This document shows positions 44,040 through 53,771 of a stretch of DNA of 64,000 bases, piece after piece. A program made the translations under genes and the position numbers. Position 1 is the first letter of the stretch, and every line of letters begins with the position of its first letter. Source of the DNA: Anditalea andensis (GTDB lineage Bacteria; Bacteroidota; Bacteroidia; Cytophagales; Cyclobacteriaceae); assembly GCF_000714815.1 (NCBI RefSeq), contig NZ_JMIH01000013.1, positions 1 to 64,000 of the forward strand, given 5' to 3'. The notes below the pieces were generated by a model. That model saw only the letters and a program-made list of their open reading frames with translations, did no database searches and was not told the DNA's origin.

Positions 44040-44858
44040 ATGGGAATCTTTAAACAATTTTACAGAAAGCTTACTATTACTAAGCACTCTAAGTTTAAAG
44101 AAAACGAAAGTGATGAATTGCATAGATTGACCAGACTTCCTCGATTTACTGTTGGATATACTAATATTTTCTCCAAACCATTTAAATTTCATGATGCGCC
44201 GAGTTTTTTAGCCACCTATAGAGAACTATTTGTGGACGAACTCTATAAGTTCAATCCTAAAGTAAATGGTGGTGGGATAATTTTGGACTGTGGTGCCAAT
44301 ATGGGTTTAAGTGTATTGTATTTTTCTTCAAACTATCCTGATCATGAAATCATAGCTTTCGAACCAGAGGAAGCCATATTCAAAGTACTGGAAGAAAACG
44401 TCAAGACTTTTGGGTTAAAAAATGTGAGGCTGTATCAAAAAGCTGTCTGGACCAAAGAAGAAACACTGACTTTTCATTCTGACGGCGGCATGGGTGGCAG
44501 GGTGAACAATGTGTATAAGAAATCCGATCAGCCCATCAAAAAAGTAGAAACAGTAATACTGAAAGATTACCTTAGCGATAAAGTAGACTTTCTTAAAATA
44601 GACATAGAAGGAGCAGAAGTAGAAGTACTCAAAGCATGCAGGGGACATTTGGGACAGGTGCAACATCTGTTTTTCGAATACCACAATCATATCCATCAAC
44701 CCCAGACACTCCATGAACTCTTGGCCCAGATGCAGGAAGAAGGGTTCAAATACCACATCAAAGAATCCAGTGCCAGGCGAAAACCTTTTGTCGATAAAAA
44801 CATGCTCTGTGAAAACTTTGACATGGCCATTACCATATTTTGCTACAAAAATAATTAA
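44040..44858 (+). CDS. FkbM family methyltransferase
   Basis: This 272-residue SAM-dependent methyltransferase is of the FkbM type, often found in glycan or natural-product loci. Motif I is ILDCGANMGLSVLYFSSNYP (about 81-100), followed by IIAFEPEEAIFKVLEENV, and VDFLKIDIEGAEVEVLKACR occurs at about 182-201. The methyl acceptor is probably a sugar hydroxyl. It starts the glycan locus and is followed 64 bp later by the first glycosyltransferase. Confidence 0.9.
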   Translation: MGIFKQFYRKLTITKHSKFKENESDELHRLTRLPRFTVGYTNIFSKPFKFHDAPSFLATYRELFVDELYKFNPKVNGGGIILDCGANMGLSVLYFSSNYPDHEIIAFEPEEAIFKVLEENVKTFGLKNVRLYQKAVWTKEETLTFHSDGGMGGRVNNVYKKSDQPIKKVETVILKDYLSDKVDFLKIDIEGAEVEVLKACRGHLGQVQHLFFEYHNHIHQPQTLHELLAQMQEEGFKYHIKESSARRKPFVDKNMLCENFDMAITIFCYKNN

Positions 44859-44922
44859 TCCAAAGTGTTCAATGATAAAGAACATCGTTTAATAAAATAT
44901 ATAATAGAATTAACATACCACT

Positions 44923-45819
44923 ATGTTAAGCATTATCATTTGTTCTATAAATCCAGACTATCTTTCGGCCATTACTATAAGTATTGATCAGACAATAGGA
45001 GTGCCATATGAATTAATAGCTTTCAATAATAAAAATGATTCTAAAGGTATTACTACTGTGTATAATCAGGGAGTAGCTAAAGCAAAATACGAACATCTAT
45101 GTTTTGTTCACGAAGATGTTAACTTTTGCACTAATGAATGGGGCAAGAAAATTATTGAGCAATTTAAAGATACAGATATTGGATTAATTGGTGTAGCTGG
45201 CAGTAAATATAAGGCCATGATTCCTTCAGGATGGAGGCCTGGGACAACTGGTAGATTTACTAAAATCAATATGATTCAGCATTTTAAATATTCAAATAAG
45301 ACAAAAACTCATCAAAATATCAATTCTGAAAACGAATCATTATCACATGTAGCCTGCATAGACGGATTATTTTTTGCGAGCCGAAAGAGTATTTTGCAAA
45401 AAATACCATTTGATGAAGTAAATCTAAAAGGGTTCCATGGATATGATGTAGACATATCTATTGCTATTGGCCAACATTATAAAGTTGCAGTTACATATGA
45501 TATATTACTTGAACATCTATCCGAGGGCAACTTAAACGCAGAATGGATTACCAGTACGCTGGTATTACATGAAAAATGGGGTTCAAAACTACCTATTGTT
45601 ATAGGTGAAATATCGAAAATCGAAAAGATGAGATTAGAAATTAGAACCTTCAAAAATTTTTTAAAAATTTGCAAGAAGTTTTCTTTATTCCCTAAAGCAT
45701 TTTATGCGTTGGAACTTAGTGGGATTAAGAAATCAAATTACCTCGCTTACCTAAGAATGAGAATAATGCTGTTCAATTATTATCCCCATAGGATTTTGGA
45801 AAGAAAAATATTCCAATAA
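44923..45819 (+). CDS. StrF-like glycosyltransferase, paralogue 1
   Basis: This 298-residue GT-A fold enzyme resembles the StrF/Glyco_tranf_2_5 family. It begins MLSIIICSINPDYLSAITIS and has the block GITTVYNQGVAKAKYEHLCF, followed by VHEDV, where HED takes the place of the DxD metal site. DGLFFASRKSILQKIPFDE and FHGYDVDISIAIG make up the acceptor side. It shares most of these blocks with 45875 and 48047. No membrane segment is seen. The product is probably a surface or secreted glycan. Confidence 0.85.
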   Translation: MLSIIICSINPDYLSAITISIDQTIGVPYELIAFNNKNDSKGITTVYNQGVAKAKYEHLCFVHEDVNFCTNEWGKKIIEQFKDTDIGLIGVAGSKYKAMIPSGWRPGTTGRFTKINMIQHFKYSNKTKTHQNINSENESLSHVACIDGLFFASRKSILQKIPFDEVNLKGFHGYDVDISIAIGQHYKVAVTYDILLEHLSEGNLNAEWITSTLVLHEKWGSKLPIVIGEISKIEKMRLEIRTFKNFLKICKKFSLFPKAFYALELSGIKKSNYLAYLRMRIMLFNYYPHRILERKIFQ

Positions 45820-45874
45820 ATGGCCTAAATCAAATTATAACTATTTTGATTTTAATTTAAATATAAATTTTCAC

Positions 45875-46795
45875 ATGATCAGCATTATAATTTGTTCAGT
45901 TAGTTCTGAAAATCTTAAAAAAGTAACAGAGAGTATAGATAATACAGTTGGCATTCGAAATGAAATCATTGCTATAAATAATAATCACAATCCTCGCGGA
46001 ATTACGGCTGTATACAATGAAGGTGTAAGGAAGGCCAATTACGATTATCTTTGCTTCGTACATGAAGATGTCATATTCAAATCAGTAGATTGGGGACAGA
46101 AATGCATTAATATATTACAAGATCAGAGCATTGGCATAGTTGGAATAGCCGGAGGAGGTTATAAATCATTAGCTCCATCGGGATGGGATTGCCAAGAATT
46201 ACAAAACCCTTATAAGACTTCTCATTACATGGTTCAGGGGTACAAATATCAAAATAAATCTGATTATTTAGTTAACAATAATCCTACAGGAGAAAAATTA
46301 AACGAAGTTGTGGCTGTAGATGGAGTTTGGTTCTGTACTCGAAAAGAGGTAGCTGTAAAATATCCATTCGATGAAAAATTACTCAAAGGTTTTCATGGTT
46401 ATGATATAGATTTTTCCCTCTCAGTAATACAAGAATACAAAATAGTAGTTACATTTGAAATCCTAATTAAACATTTATCAGAAGGAAATTTTGATAAAGA
46501 ATGGTTGAATGCTATTCTAACTGTACATTCTAAATGGAATGCTCATCTACCTAAATACCTGCCGCAAATTAATACAGCAGAAATATTTAAAGCAGAAAAA
46601 GTAGCTTTTAAAAATATTATCGATAAAATGATAGCTTATAAGTATTCAAAAAAAGTTATACTTCAGATGATATTAAACAGTTATGCATCTCCATACATGA
46701 GTTTAAAGCTATTTTCAAAGATATATTTTTATTATCTAAAAAAAATATTAAATATAAAAATAAATAACAAAAAATTATTTTATCAAATTCTTTAA
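45875..46795 (+). CDS. StrF-like glycosyltransferase, paralogue 2
   Basis: This 306-residue paralogue of 44923 keeps the blocks MISIIICSVSSENLKKVTES, GITAVYNEGVRKANYDYLCF, VHEDV and FHGYDIDFSLSVI. The C-terminal 60 residues are very rich in lysine, isoleucine and tyrosine and differ from the other copies. The 55-bp spacing to paralogue 1 suggests one transcript. It is followed by 1.25 kb of non-coding AT-rich DNA. Confidence 0.85.
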   Translation: MISIIICSVSSENLKKVTESIDNTVGIRNEIIAINNNHNPRGITAVYNEGVRKANYDYLCFVHEDVIFKSVDWGQKCINILQDQSIGIVGIAGGGYKSLAPSGWDCQELQNPYKTSHYMVQGYKYQNKSDYLVNNNPTGEKLNEVVAVDGVWFCTRKEVAVKYPFDEKLLKGFHGYDIDFSLSVIQEYKIVVTFEILIKHLSEGNFDKEWLNAILTVHSKWNAHLPKYLPQINTAEIFKAEKVAFKNIIDKMIAYKYSKKVILQMILNSYASPYMSLKLFSKIYFYYLKKILNIKINNKKLFYQIL

Positions 46796-48010
46796 CTATT
46801 TATTTAATTTCAATAAAATCATTTATCTATTTATAATTACAAGATTGAGTACAAATAAAGTATATCAATAGCTTTAATTTAATCACTACATTATTTATAT
46901 TTATAAAAAAATATACTTTTATTACTTATAATTATAACATTTTCTATTCTTAAAAAATTAATTACTTGAATTATTTTTATTAACATCATAAAATATTTCA
47001 AATCACATTAAGGCTACCAAATAATATAGCTAGCCTTAACATGATACGATATTTATTTATGTTACTTGATTATTTTTTCATTATAAAGGAACATAAAAAG
47101 GTATGATCGCTTGACTATACCCCTAATTAATGCAGTTGCTCTTTCACTTACTCTAGTAGTATAAAAATGGTTAAAATTTGTATTGTTAGGCTGAATGTAT
47201 AATTGGTGCATTGCAATTCTCCCTGTCGCTGCAGTAGGATAGGCATAAAACACAATACCTTCACGACTATATCCTGGCACAGTTGGCTCATCTCTTCCAT
47301 ACGATAATTATGCAGAGGAAGTTACTTAACTTGTATCATATCATTTGATTCAAGGATCCCATTTTTAAGATTACAAGAAAGAAGTGAAAAGCCATTGCAT
47401 AAAAATGATTTGATAATTTATATTTTTCATATAGTTTGAATTATTAAAGGAAACTTGTTTACATTTTTTTTTAAAAATATTATTTAACAATATTCAACAT
47501 AAATGAAATATCCCGTTTTTGATATATAAATATTACGAAACTAATACATACCACACCATTTTATTATATTTTTTTATATATTATATTTAGCAACTTTAAT
47601 TTTAAACTCCGTAACCTATCATTCAACAAATACATAATTTAAACATCCTATATTAAAACTATTTTTAAATGAAAAATATAAAATTTATAATACAATTAAA
47701 TTTTGTAAACATTACTTTTTCTATACTAAATGCTTTTATAGTATCTATAATTACATATTTAATAAATTAGAATACAAGGTTGATATAAAATTCTAATAGA
47801 TAAATCAATTTTCACTATAGTATTACTCTTCAAATAAATATTATTCCTACCCAATCGTTCATAAAATAAATGATGACCAAATCCCAAAAAGGGTAAAAGT
47901 TAGCCGATATTGATACGCAGCTTGCTAAAAATTTTTATAAATGCGCTAAACCTAATAATAAAAAAGGATTAATAAAATTTACCTAAGTTTATCATATAAA
48001 TATAATTGTT
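46796..48010. other. Very AT-rich non-coding stretch
   Basis: About 1.2 kb between paralogues 2 and 3 has long A/T runs, no intact gene and one gene relic on the minus strand (47062-47307). It looks like a degraded insertion or deletion scar within the glycan locus. Confidence 0.6.
47062..47307 (-). pseudogene. Relic of a DUF5648-like repeat domain
   Basis: On the minus strand an open stretch from 47307 (just after a TAA) gives YGRDEPTVPGYSREGIVFYA, then QLYIQPNNTNFNHFYTTRVS and ERATALI. The pattern GY..EGI.FY...and Y.....NFNHFYTT..SER is that of DUF5648 domains, which decorate secreted or lipoprotein surface proteins. There is no proper start, no signal peptide and the downstream part decays into AT-rich DNA. 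I take it as a fragment of a lost gene. Confidence 0.55.
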
Positions 48011-48018
48011 TAAATTTG
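48011..48018 (+). promoter_or_regulatory. Candidate -7 element before glycosyltransferase paralogue 3
   Basis: TAAATTTG fits TAnnTTTG and ends 28 bp before ATG 48047. No good -33 TTTG is seen at the usual distance. It suggests that paralogue 3 is transcribed on its own. Confidence 0.4.
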
Positions 48019-48046
48019 CATGATCGTCTAAAATCCCAGTCTTATC

Positions 48047-48937
48047 ATGATCAGTATAGTTATTTGCTCAATCCGACCCCACTACCTGGCTACAATTTCC
48101 GAAAATATTAAACATACTATAGGTGTACCTTACGAAATTATAGCTATCGAAAACAAAGTTAATCCGAAAGGATTGACTGCCGTCTACAATGAAGGAGTTC
48201 ACAAAGCAAAATTTGAACATATTTGTCTTGTGCATGAAGATGTATTAATTACTACTCAGGATTGGGGGAAAACGATTCTAAAAATTTTTCAAGATCCTAA
48301 AATGGGTCTTGTAGGTGTAGCTGGATGTAGGCACAAACCAAGAATGCCTTCCGGATGGGGGGCACTTGGATTAGAGGTGAAACATATTAAAATAAATCTC
48401 ATACAACATTTTAAAAGGACCCTCCAAGATCCCGTAACTCAATACTGGAATACAGAAAAAGAATCCATCTCCCAGGTGGCGTGCTTAGATGGAGTATTCT
48501 TATTAAGTAAAAAATCCATATTAAAGGAAATACCTTTTGATGAGACCACATTTAAAGGCTTTCACTGTTATGATTTAGACATTTCCTTCGCCATTGGTCG
48601 CCACTATAAAGTTGCAGTTACATATGATATCTTAATAGAACATTTTTCAGAAGGGCATACTGATTATAGTTGGATAAAAGATACGATGATATTACACAGA
48701 AAATGGCAGGAAGTTTTACCAATTACAATAGGCGAAATATCTAAAAAAGAAAAGGTTCGCTGTGAAAAAAAATCTTTCAAAAACTTAGCTGAATTGATGA
48801 GAGTTTATACTACAGCAGAGGAAGCTATTGAAGCTTTAAACTTGGGCCAATTAAGAAAATTAAATTTATTTGTATATTTAAGAATGTATTACAGAATAGT
48901 AAGGATTTTTTATTTGAAACAAAAACCAAATAATTAA
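48047..48937 (+). CDS. StrF-like glycosyltransferase, paralogue 3
   Basis: This 296-residue enzyme is closer to paralogue 1 than to 2: it shares TIGVPYEIIAIENK, YKVAVTYDIL.EH.SEG and the ending LHRKWQEVLPITIGEISKKE. The block LTAVYNEGVHKAKFEHICLV leads to HEDV at the putative metal site. It has cytosolic character with a basic C terminus. It converges with the WbsX-like gene 52 bp downstream. Confidence 0.87.
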   Translation: MISIVICSIRPHYLATISENIKHTIGVPYEIIAIENKVNPKGLTAVYNEGVHKAKFEHICLVHEDVLITTQDWGKTILKIFQDPKMGLVGVAGCRHKPRMPSGWGALGLEVKHIKINLIQHFKRTLQDPVTQYWNTEKESISQVACLDGVFLLSKKSILKEIPFDETTFKGFHCYDLDISFAIGRHYKVAVTYDILIEHFSEGHTDYSWIKDTMILHRKWQEVLPITIGEISKKEKVRCEKKSFKNLAELMRVYTTAEEAIEALNLGQLRKLNLFVYLRMYYRIVRIFYLKQKPNN

Positions 48938-48989
48938 ATAATAGATAACATCGCATTACTCCATAAATTACAATTGACTTGCAGCTTAC

Positions 48990-50126
48990 TTAATACTTTA
49001 TTTCATATTTTTTAAAATTTAGTATATTATCCCGTAATGCCTCCAGGTTTTGATAACCCAACTCTTCGTCGGGTTCTAAATGGCATCCTTCTCCCCATTC
49101 ATTCCATGCATTTATAAAAAGAAATTGTTTATTTGTCTCAAAGTGCTCAGCGGTATATTTACTTAGTCTCTTGACCCATAAACCAAATTTATCGGGTGTT
49201 GAATTTATGAATATCCTGGCGTGCTGGTCTCTCCTTGGAGAATTATCCCAGGATGGACAGGCACATCTATAGTAAGGATAGTCTGGAATCTCTCTCTGAG
49301 TCATATTCTCCATCATCTCCACATAATCATATACCCCATTTTCATAAACTCCATTTTGCTTAATACCTGAAACATGGAGAGATTTATGGAGAAGGTATTT
49401 TACCATATTTTTCTTATGGATTTTTTTACCCTGCATAGTTACATCAGGAGCAAACTCCATACCTGCATCAAAACCACTGGACATAGGATCTGATTCACAT
49501 TTAAAGTTTTCCATTCGGATTAAATATAAATCTTCAAAACCGGCTTTTTTCGCTTCTTCTCTCCAAATAATAGTTGCCTCTTTTATGTTGGGATGTATTT
49601 CAGGGCGATAAACAAGAAAAACAGGTTTGTTATCTATTTTAATATATCTGGAATCTTTAAAGAAGGGAATAAGGTAATGGATATGGGCAAGATCATCTTC
49701 ATCAGAATAATTTTGCTCTATTAGAATATCTTTTTCTTTGCCATCCCACCTTCTTGTCCAGTTTTCATTGGCCCAAGAAAGGCAAAATGGAAAATCGATT
49801 TCCTGAGCATCTAGCCACTGATGTATCGGGGTTTCTAGTAAAAGTTTGCCATTGAACCAATAGTGGTAAAAGCAGAAACCATAGATCCCATATTGTTTAG
49901 CTAGATTAGCCTGATCAGCCATCACATTTACGTCCGTCAAATCGTAATAATTACGATTAAGCGGGACATGCGGCTGATAGTGGTTTTCAAATACCGGTGA
50001 GGCTTTCTTTACATTTGTCCACTCAGTAAATCCTTCACCCCACCACTCATCATTTTCTTTGATTTGATGATATTGAGGCAGATATAGGGCAATAGGTTTA
50101 ATGTCAGTTTTTTTAAAATTGCTCAT
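48990..50126 (-). CDS. Glycoside hydrolase family 99-like / WbsX protein
   Basis: This 378-residue protein is of the WbsX family, found in O-antigen and polysaccharide loci. Typical blocks are ALYLPQYHQIKENDEWWGEG, FTEWTNVKKA, FCLSWANENWTRRWDG and FLFINAWNEWGEGCHLEPD. The fold is a TIM barrel related to GH99; whether it cuts or only binds glycan is unproven. No signal peptide is seen. Its start overlaps the end of the ABC transporter gene by 14 bp, so the two are translationally coupled and probably act on the same glycan. Confidence 0.9.
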   Translation of the reverse strand: MSNFKKTDIKPIALYLPQYHQIKENDEWWGEGFTEWTNVKKASPVFENHYQPHVPLNRNYYDLTDVNVMADQANLAKQYGIYGFCFYHYWFNGKLLLETPIHQWLDAQEIDFPFCLSWANENWTRRWDGKEKDILIEQNYSDEDDLAHIHYLIPFFKDSRYIKIDNKPVFLVYRPEIHPNIKEATIIWREEAKKAGFEDLYLIRMENFKCESDPMSSGFDAGMEFAPDVTMQGKKIHKKNMVKYLLHKSLHVSGIKQNGVYENGVYDYVEMMENMTQREIPDYPYYRCACPSWDNSPRRDQHARIFINSTPDKFGLWVKRLSKYTAEHFETNKQFLFINAWNEWGEGCHLEPDEELGYQNLEALRDNILNFKKYEIKY

Positions 50127-51948
50127 TTTCTTCTGATGTGAATTGTTGCATCTCTACCAGTTTCCGGTAGATCCCTTCATTTAACAATAGATCCTGGTGG
50201 GTACCTTGCTCTATAATTTTTCCGTCTTCGAGGACGATAATCATGTCCGCGTTTTGGATAGTGCTCAGCCGGTGGGCGATTACCAGTGATGTACGGTTTT
50301 GCATCAACTTATTCAGTGCATCCTGTACCAGTTTCTCTGATTCTGTATCCAGTGCCGAGGTGGCTTCATCGAGCAGCATAATGGGCGGATTTTTCAGTAC
50401 CGCTCTGGCTATACATAGTCGCTGCTTCTGACCACCGGATAGCTTCATGCCCCTGTCCCCTATATTGGTATCATATCCTTTTTCTGTCTGCAGGATAAAA
50501 TCGTGTGCATTGGCTATCTTGGCCGCCGCTACTATTTCCTCCATACTGGCATCCGGATTGCCAAAAGCTATATTGTTTCGGATCGTATCATTAAACAGGA
50601 TAGACTCCTGGTTTACTACTCCTATATGCTTTCTTAATGAATCCATGGTTACCTGCGTGATATCATGTCCATCCAGTGTGATCGTCCCTTCCTGTGGCTC
50701 TATAAATCGTGGTATGAGATCCATTAGGGTAGACTTTCCTCCCCCTGACGGACCGACGAGCGCTACTGTCTTGCCTTTTGGGATTATTATATTAATATTT
50801 TTTAAAACCTCCCTGCCCGGATAGGAAAAATACACCGATGAAAGTCTTATTTCTTTTTCAAAATGGGGTAATACTTTGGCTCCAGGGGCATCATTGATCT
50901 CCGGCTTCTCATCTATCAGCTGAAGTACCCTCTCTCCTGCTGCTATGCCTGAATGAACGGTGCTGAAGGATTCTGTGATGGCTTTGGCCGGACGCATTAC
51001 CTGAGAAAAAATAGCAATATAGGCGATAAATTCGGAGGGGTTTAGCTGGGACTGGTTATCTATAATCAGTGAACCCCCGTATAGCACAATCAGAGCCACC
51101 ATGGTCACCCCCAGAAATTCCGAGACCGGTGAACCCAACTGCTGGCGCTTTACCATCTTCTTGTTCAGCTCCGAATACTTCTCATTTTCTGTATGAAATT
51201 TATTCTTGATGCTATCCGTAGCATTAAATGCTTTAATGATTTTAATACCCGATAGCGCTTCATCCAAATAACTGATCATCACGCCCAGCATGTGCTGTGC
51301 TTCTGAAGCCTGGGCCTTTAGCCGCTTCACTATCCTAGCTATGGCAAATCCGGAAATAGGAATGATCAACATAGAAAATATGGTAAGCTCCACAGAGATT
51401 ATAAAAAGCATTACTATATAGGCCAATAATTGTAATGGTTCTTTGAATACCACCTGAAGTGTACCTGTGACGCTGTATTGGACCACCTGCACATCCGAGG
51501 CAATTTTGGAAATAATGTCGCCTTTTCTCTGATTACTGAAAAAGCCGACATGCATGTTCATTACATTATCGAATACTGTCCTTCTAAGATTCAGTAAGGT
51601 ATGAATGCGTAGATTTTCCATCACCCGCTGTGACAGGTAGCGGAAGACATTAGCCAGAAGTACAGATACCACTATGGTAGCACATACCACTTTCAATGCC
51701 CCCAAAGCACCGAACTCCAGATTGGCCTGCTGTGCATAATAATTAAAATACCCTATTACGTTAGTCCAGTTTTCAGGCCTGGGCGCCACTTCTGCGCCTT
51801 CGGTATTAAATAGCGTATTTAGCAAAGGGGCCAATAATGCCAGATTCAAGGTATTGAAAATCACTCCTAATATTGTAAAAATTAAATAAGGAATAGCAAA
51901 TTTCTCTATTGGCTTGGCAAAGGAAAGTAATCTAAAATAGGTCTTCAT
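50113..51948 (-). CDS. MsbA-like ABC exporter (fused permease and ATPase)
   Basis: This 611-residue half-transporter has six transmembrane helices (about 15-320) and an ATPase domain (about 360-600). Walker A GPSGGGKSTL is near 400, the signature LSGGQKQR near 498 and Walker B IMLLDEATSALD near 520, with the switch histidine in IAHRLST. It may flip lipid-linked glycans or lipid A across the inner membrane. Overlap with the WbsX-like gene supports a role in surface glycan export. Confidence 0.92.
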   Translation of the reverse strand: MKTYFRLLSFAKPIEKFAIPYLIFTILGVIFNTLNLALLAPLLNTLFNTEGAEVAPRPENWTNVIGYFNYYAQQANLEFGALGALKVVCATIVVSVLLANVFRYLSQRVMENLRIHTLLNLRRTVFDNVMNMHVGFFSNQRKGDIISKIASDVQVVQYSVTGTLQVVFKEPLQLLAYIVMLFIISVELTIFSMLIIPISGFAIARIVKRLKAQASEAQHMLGVMISYLDEALSGIKIIKAFNATDSIKNKFHTENEKYSELNKKMVKRQQLGSPVSEFLGVTMVALIVLYGGSLIIDNQSQLNPSEFIAYIAIFSQVMRPAKAITESFSTVHSGIAAGERVLQLIDEKPEINDAPGAKVLPHFEKEIRLSSVYFSYPGREVLKNINIIIPKGKTVALVGPSGGGKSTLMDLIPRFIEPQEGTITLDGHDITQVTMDSLRKHIGVVNQESILFNDTIRNNIAFGNPDASMEEIVAAAKIANAHDFILQTEKGYDTNIGDRGMKLSGGQKQRLCIARAVLKNPPIMLLDEATSALDTESEKLVQDALNKLMQNRTSLVIAHRLSTIQNADMIIVLEDGKIIEQGTHQDLLLNEGIYRKLVEMQQFTSEENEQF

Positions 51949-52494
51949 TAATTATGCAAATATCAGGAGCAGCCCTGAGATGATTGATAAGGATAGGCAA
52001 GAATAACAGGACCATACTATTTATTGATCCATTTAATAATACATATGATCACAGCACCTATGTAAGATGAATATGAATACACAAAAATAGGTAAAAGAAT
52101 TACGTTTTGAATGGTTTTATATATTTTATACTGCTACACACTTCTAAAGAAATTAGCAATTTCCATCAATTACAGCTCTGGACGGAAATCCTTAACTCAT
52201 AAGAACTACTCAATCAAAAAATCACTTTTATAGTAATTGAATCAAGAAATGTTTATTTTTTTATTTAGAAAGCATGGCTTAAAAATTAAATTCTGAATCC
52301 ACCTTTATCTGGTTTAGCCTGATAAGCAAATCATTATGATAGCCTATTCAACGTATAGAATATAATTTTGCTTTCAAAGGTCATATCTTCCCCCGTGCTG
52401 AAGATTTCACTCATGTTTAATCATCCCATTGTGTGAAGTTTGCTGCATGCTCAATTTTATAAGTTATACAAATACCCTTGATATTGCCCGTTTT
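51949..52494. other. Intergenic region without a gene
   Basis: These 546 AT-rich bases between the ABC exporter start and the copper-protein gene hold no coding frame I support. They should contain the exporter promoter. The stem-loop 52495-52532 follows. Confidence 0.45.
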
Positions 52495-52532
52495 CCTGTA
52501 GCATTTTTTCCCATTCGTAAAAATGCTACAGG
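52495..52532 (-). promoter_or_regulatory. Perfect 14-bp stem-loop abutting the stop of the copper-protein gene
   Basis: The arms CCTGTAGCATTTTT (52495-52508) and AAAAATGCTACAGG (52519-52532) are perfectly complementary with a 10-base loop. The hairpin starts one base after the minus-strand stop codon (52534-52536). No U-tract follows on the minus strand, so it is not a standard terminator; it may protect the mRNA 3' end or regulate it. Confidence 0.7.
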
Positions 52533-52533
52533 A

Positions 52534-52866
52534 TCATGCCGCCATCTGTCTACAGGTTGTAGCACATTTTCTACATGCAGCCGCACATTCTTGGAAGGGA
52601 ATACTTAGGTAATTATCACATTCTTGAGCACAATTTTCACATATTTCAGCACAAATTTTACATATCTCTGTAGAAAATTCATCTTCTTTGATCATAAATG
52701 AGACTGCTGCCCTGCATATTTCAGCACAATACATGTCTAATTCTATGCATCTGGCCATATTAGCCATATCAAGTTGCTTAAGACATGCCGTAGCCGCAAG
52801 ATCGCAGTAGAAAGCGCAATCGTTGCAAGCGGCTATACAATCTTGGTAATTAATTTTAACAATCAT
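52534..52866 (-). CDS. Four-helix-bundle copper-binding protein (Csp-like)
   Basis: This 110-residue protein has 17 cysteines, many spaced CxxC, CxxxC or CxxxxxxC along predicted helices (C10, C14, C17, C21, C28, C40, C47, C51, C69, C72, C76, C79, C83, C94, C98, C101, C105). This is the pattern of copper storage proteins, whose four-helix bundle is lined by thiols binding Cu(I). It lacks a signal peptide, so it resembles cytosolic Csp3 rather than exported Csp1. It stands alone, and no CopZ or CueR gene is adjacent; a link to cbb3 copper supply is possible but unproven. Confidence 0.88.
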   Translation of the reverse strand: MIVKINYQDCIAACNDCAFYCDLAATACLKQLDMANMARCIELDMYCAEICRAAVSFMIKEDEFSTEICKICAEICENCAQECDNYLSIPFQECAAACRKCATTCRQMAA

Positions 52867-52922
52867 AAAAATGAATTTAACACATACATATATGTATTAA
52901 ATATACAAATTATAAACCAAAT

Positions 52923-53657
52923 CTAATCTTTATTGCGCGTATATATCAATCTAAATTTCCCTTTCTGATTTTCTCTTTGTTCTACTTCAAATTTATCGAT
53001 AGAACTGATAAGAGGAGTAAGCTTCTGGAAACCATAATTTCTGGAGTCAAAATTTGGCTGCTTTTTTTGCAGTAAATTTCCTACGTCCCCCATAAAAGCC
53101 CAACCGTCATCATCAGCAAGATCTGCTATAGTAGCTGAAATGAGTTTTATGACCTTTGGGGTGATTTTGTCTACATCGCTTTTTTGGAGCTCCTCTTTAG
53201 AAATCTCTTTGTCATCAGTTTTATTTCTCTGCTTAAGTATCTCGATATATATAAATTTATCACAGGCTACGATAAACGGATCAGGGGTTTTCTTTTCTCC
53301 CAATCCAAATACCATCATCCCTGCTTCCCGTAGTCGTGTAGCTAACCGGGTAAAATCACTGTCACTTGAGACCAGGCAAAAGCCATTCACCTTTTCAGAA
53401 TAAAGAATATCCATCGCATCTATGATCATGGCAGAATCAGTTGCGTTTTTACCTGTGGTATAGCCATACTGCTGTATAGGGGTAATCGCATTTTCAAGAA
53501 GAATGGTCTTCCATTTAGCTAAGTGGGGTTTTGTCCAGTCCCCATAAATACGTTTGATGGTAGGGTTACCATATTTAGCTATTTCTTCTAACATCTCTTT
53601 GACATAGGCTGAAGGAATATTGTCGCCATCAATTAATACTGCAAGTTTCAGATCCAT
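52923..53657 (-). CDS. NYN domain protein with C-terminal OST-HTH/LOTUS domain
   Basis: This 244-residue protein has an N-terminal NYN (PIN-like) nuclease domain (about 1-140): VLIDGDNIP, NATDSAMIIDAMD and VSSDSDFTRLATRLRE carry the acidic metal-binding residues. The C-terminal part (about 165-240, DDGWAFMGDVGNLLQKKQPN, then FDSRNYGFQKLTPLI) is an OST-HTH/LOTUS domain that binds RNA. It may act as an RNA nuclease in the cytosol. It diverges from the CrtA-like gene. Confidence 0.92.
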   Translation of the reverse strand: MDLKLAVLIDGDNIPSAYVKEMLEEIAKYGNPTIKRIYGDWTKPHLAKWKTILLENAITPIQQYGYTTGKNATDSAMIIDAMDILYSEKVNGFCLVSSDSDFTRLATRLREAGMMVFGLGEKKTPDPFIVACDKFIYIEILKQRNKTDDKEISKEELQKSDVDKITPKVIKLISATIADLADDDGWAFMGDVGNLLQKKQPNFDSRNYGFQKLTPLISSIDKFEVEQRENQKGKFRLIYTRNKD

Positions 53658-53771
53658 TATTTGGTAATTATTTTATTGAATAGTGGGTAGTATAGGAAGA
53701 ATGTTACGGATATTTACCTAAAGATACACAATCACTCATAAACCTTCGACAAGCATTTGTGTTTTAAAAAA

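Noticed and set aside
46796-48010. Origin of replication because of extreme AT content
   Set aside because: No DnaA-box cluster, dnaA or dnaN is seen; the gene relic and glycan context fit decay better.
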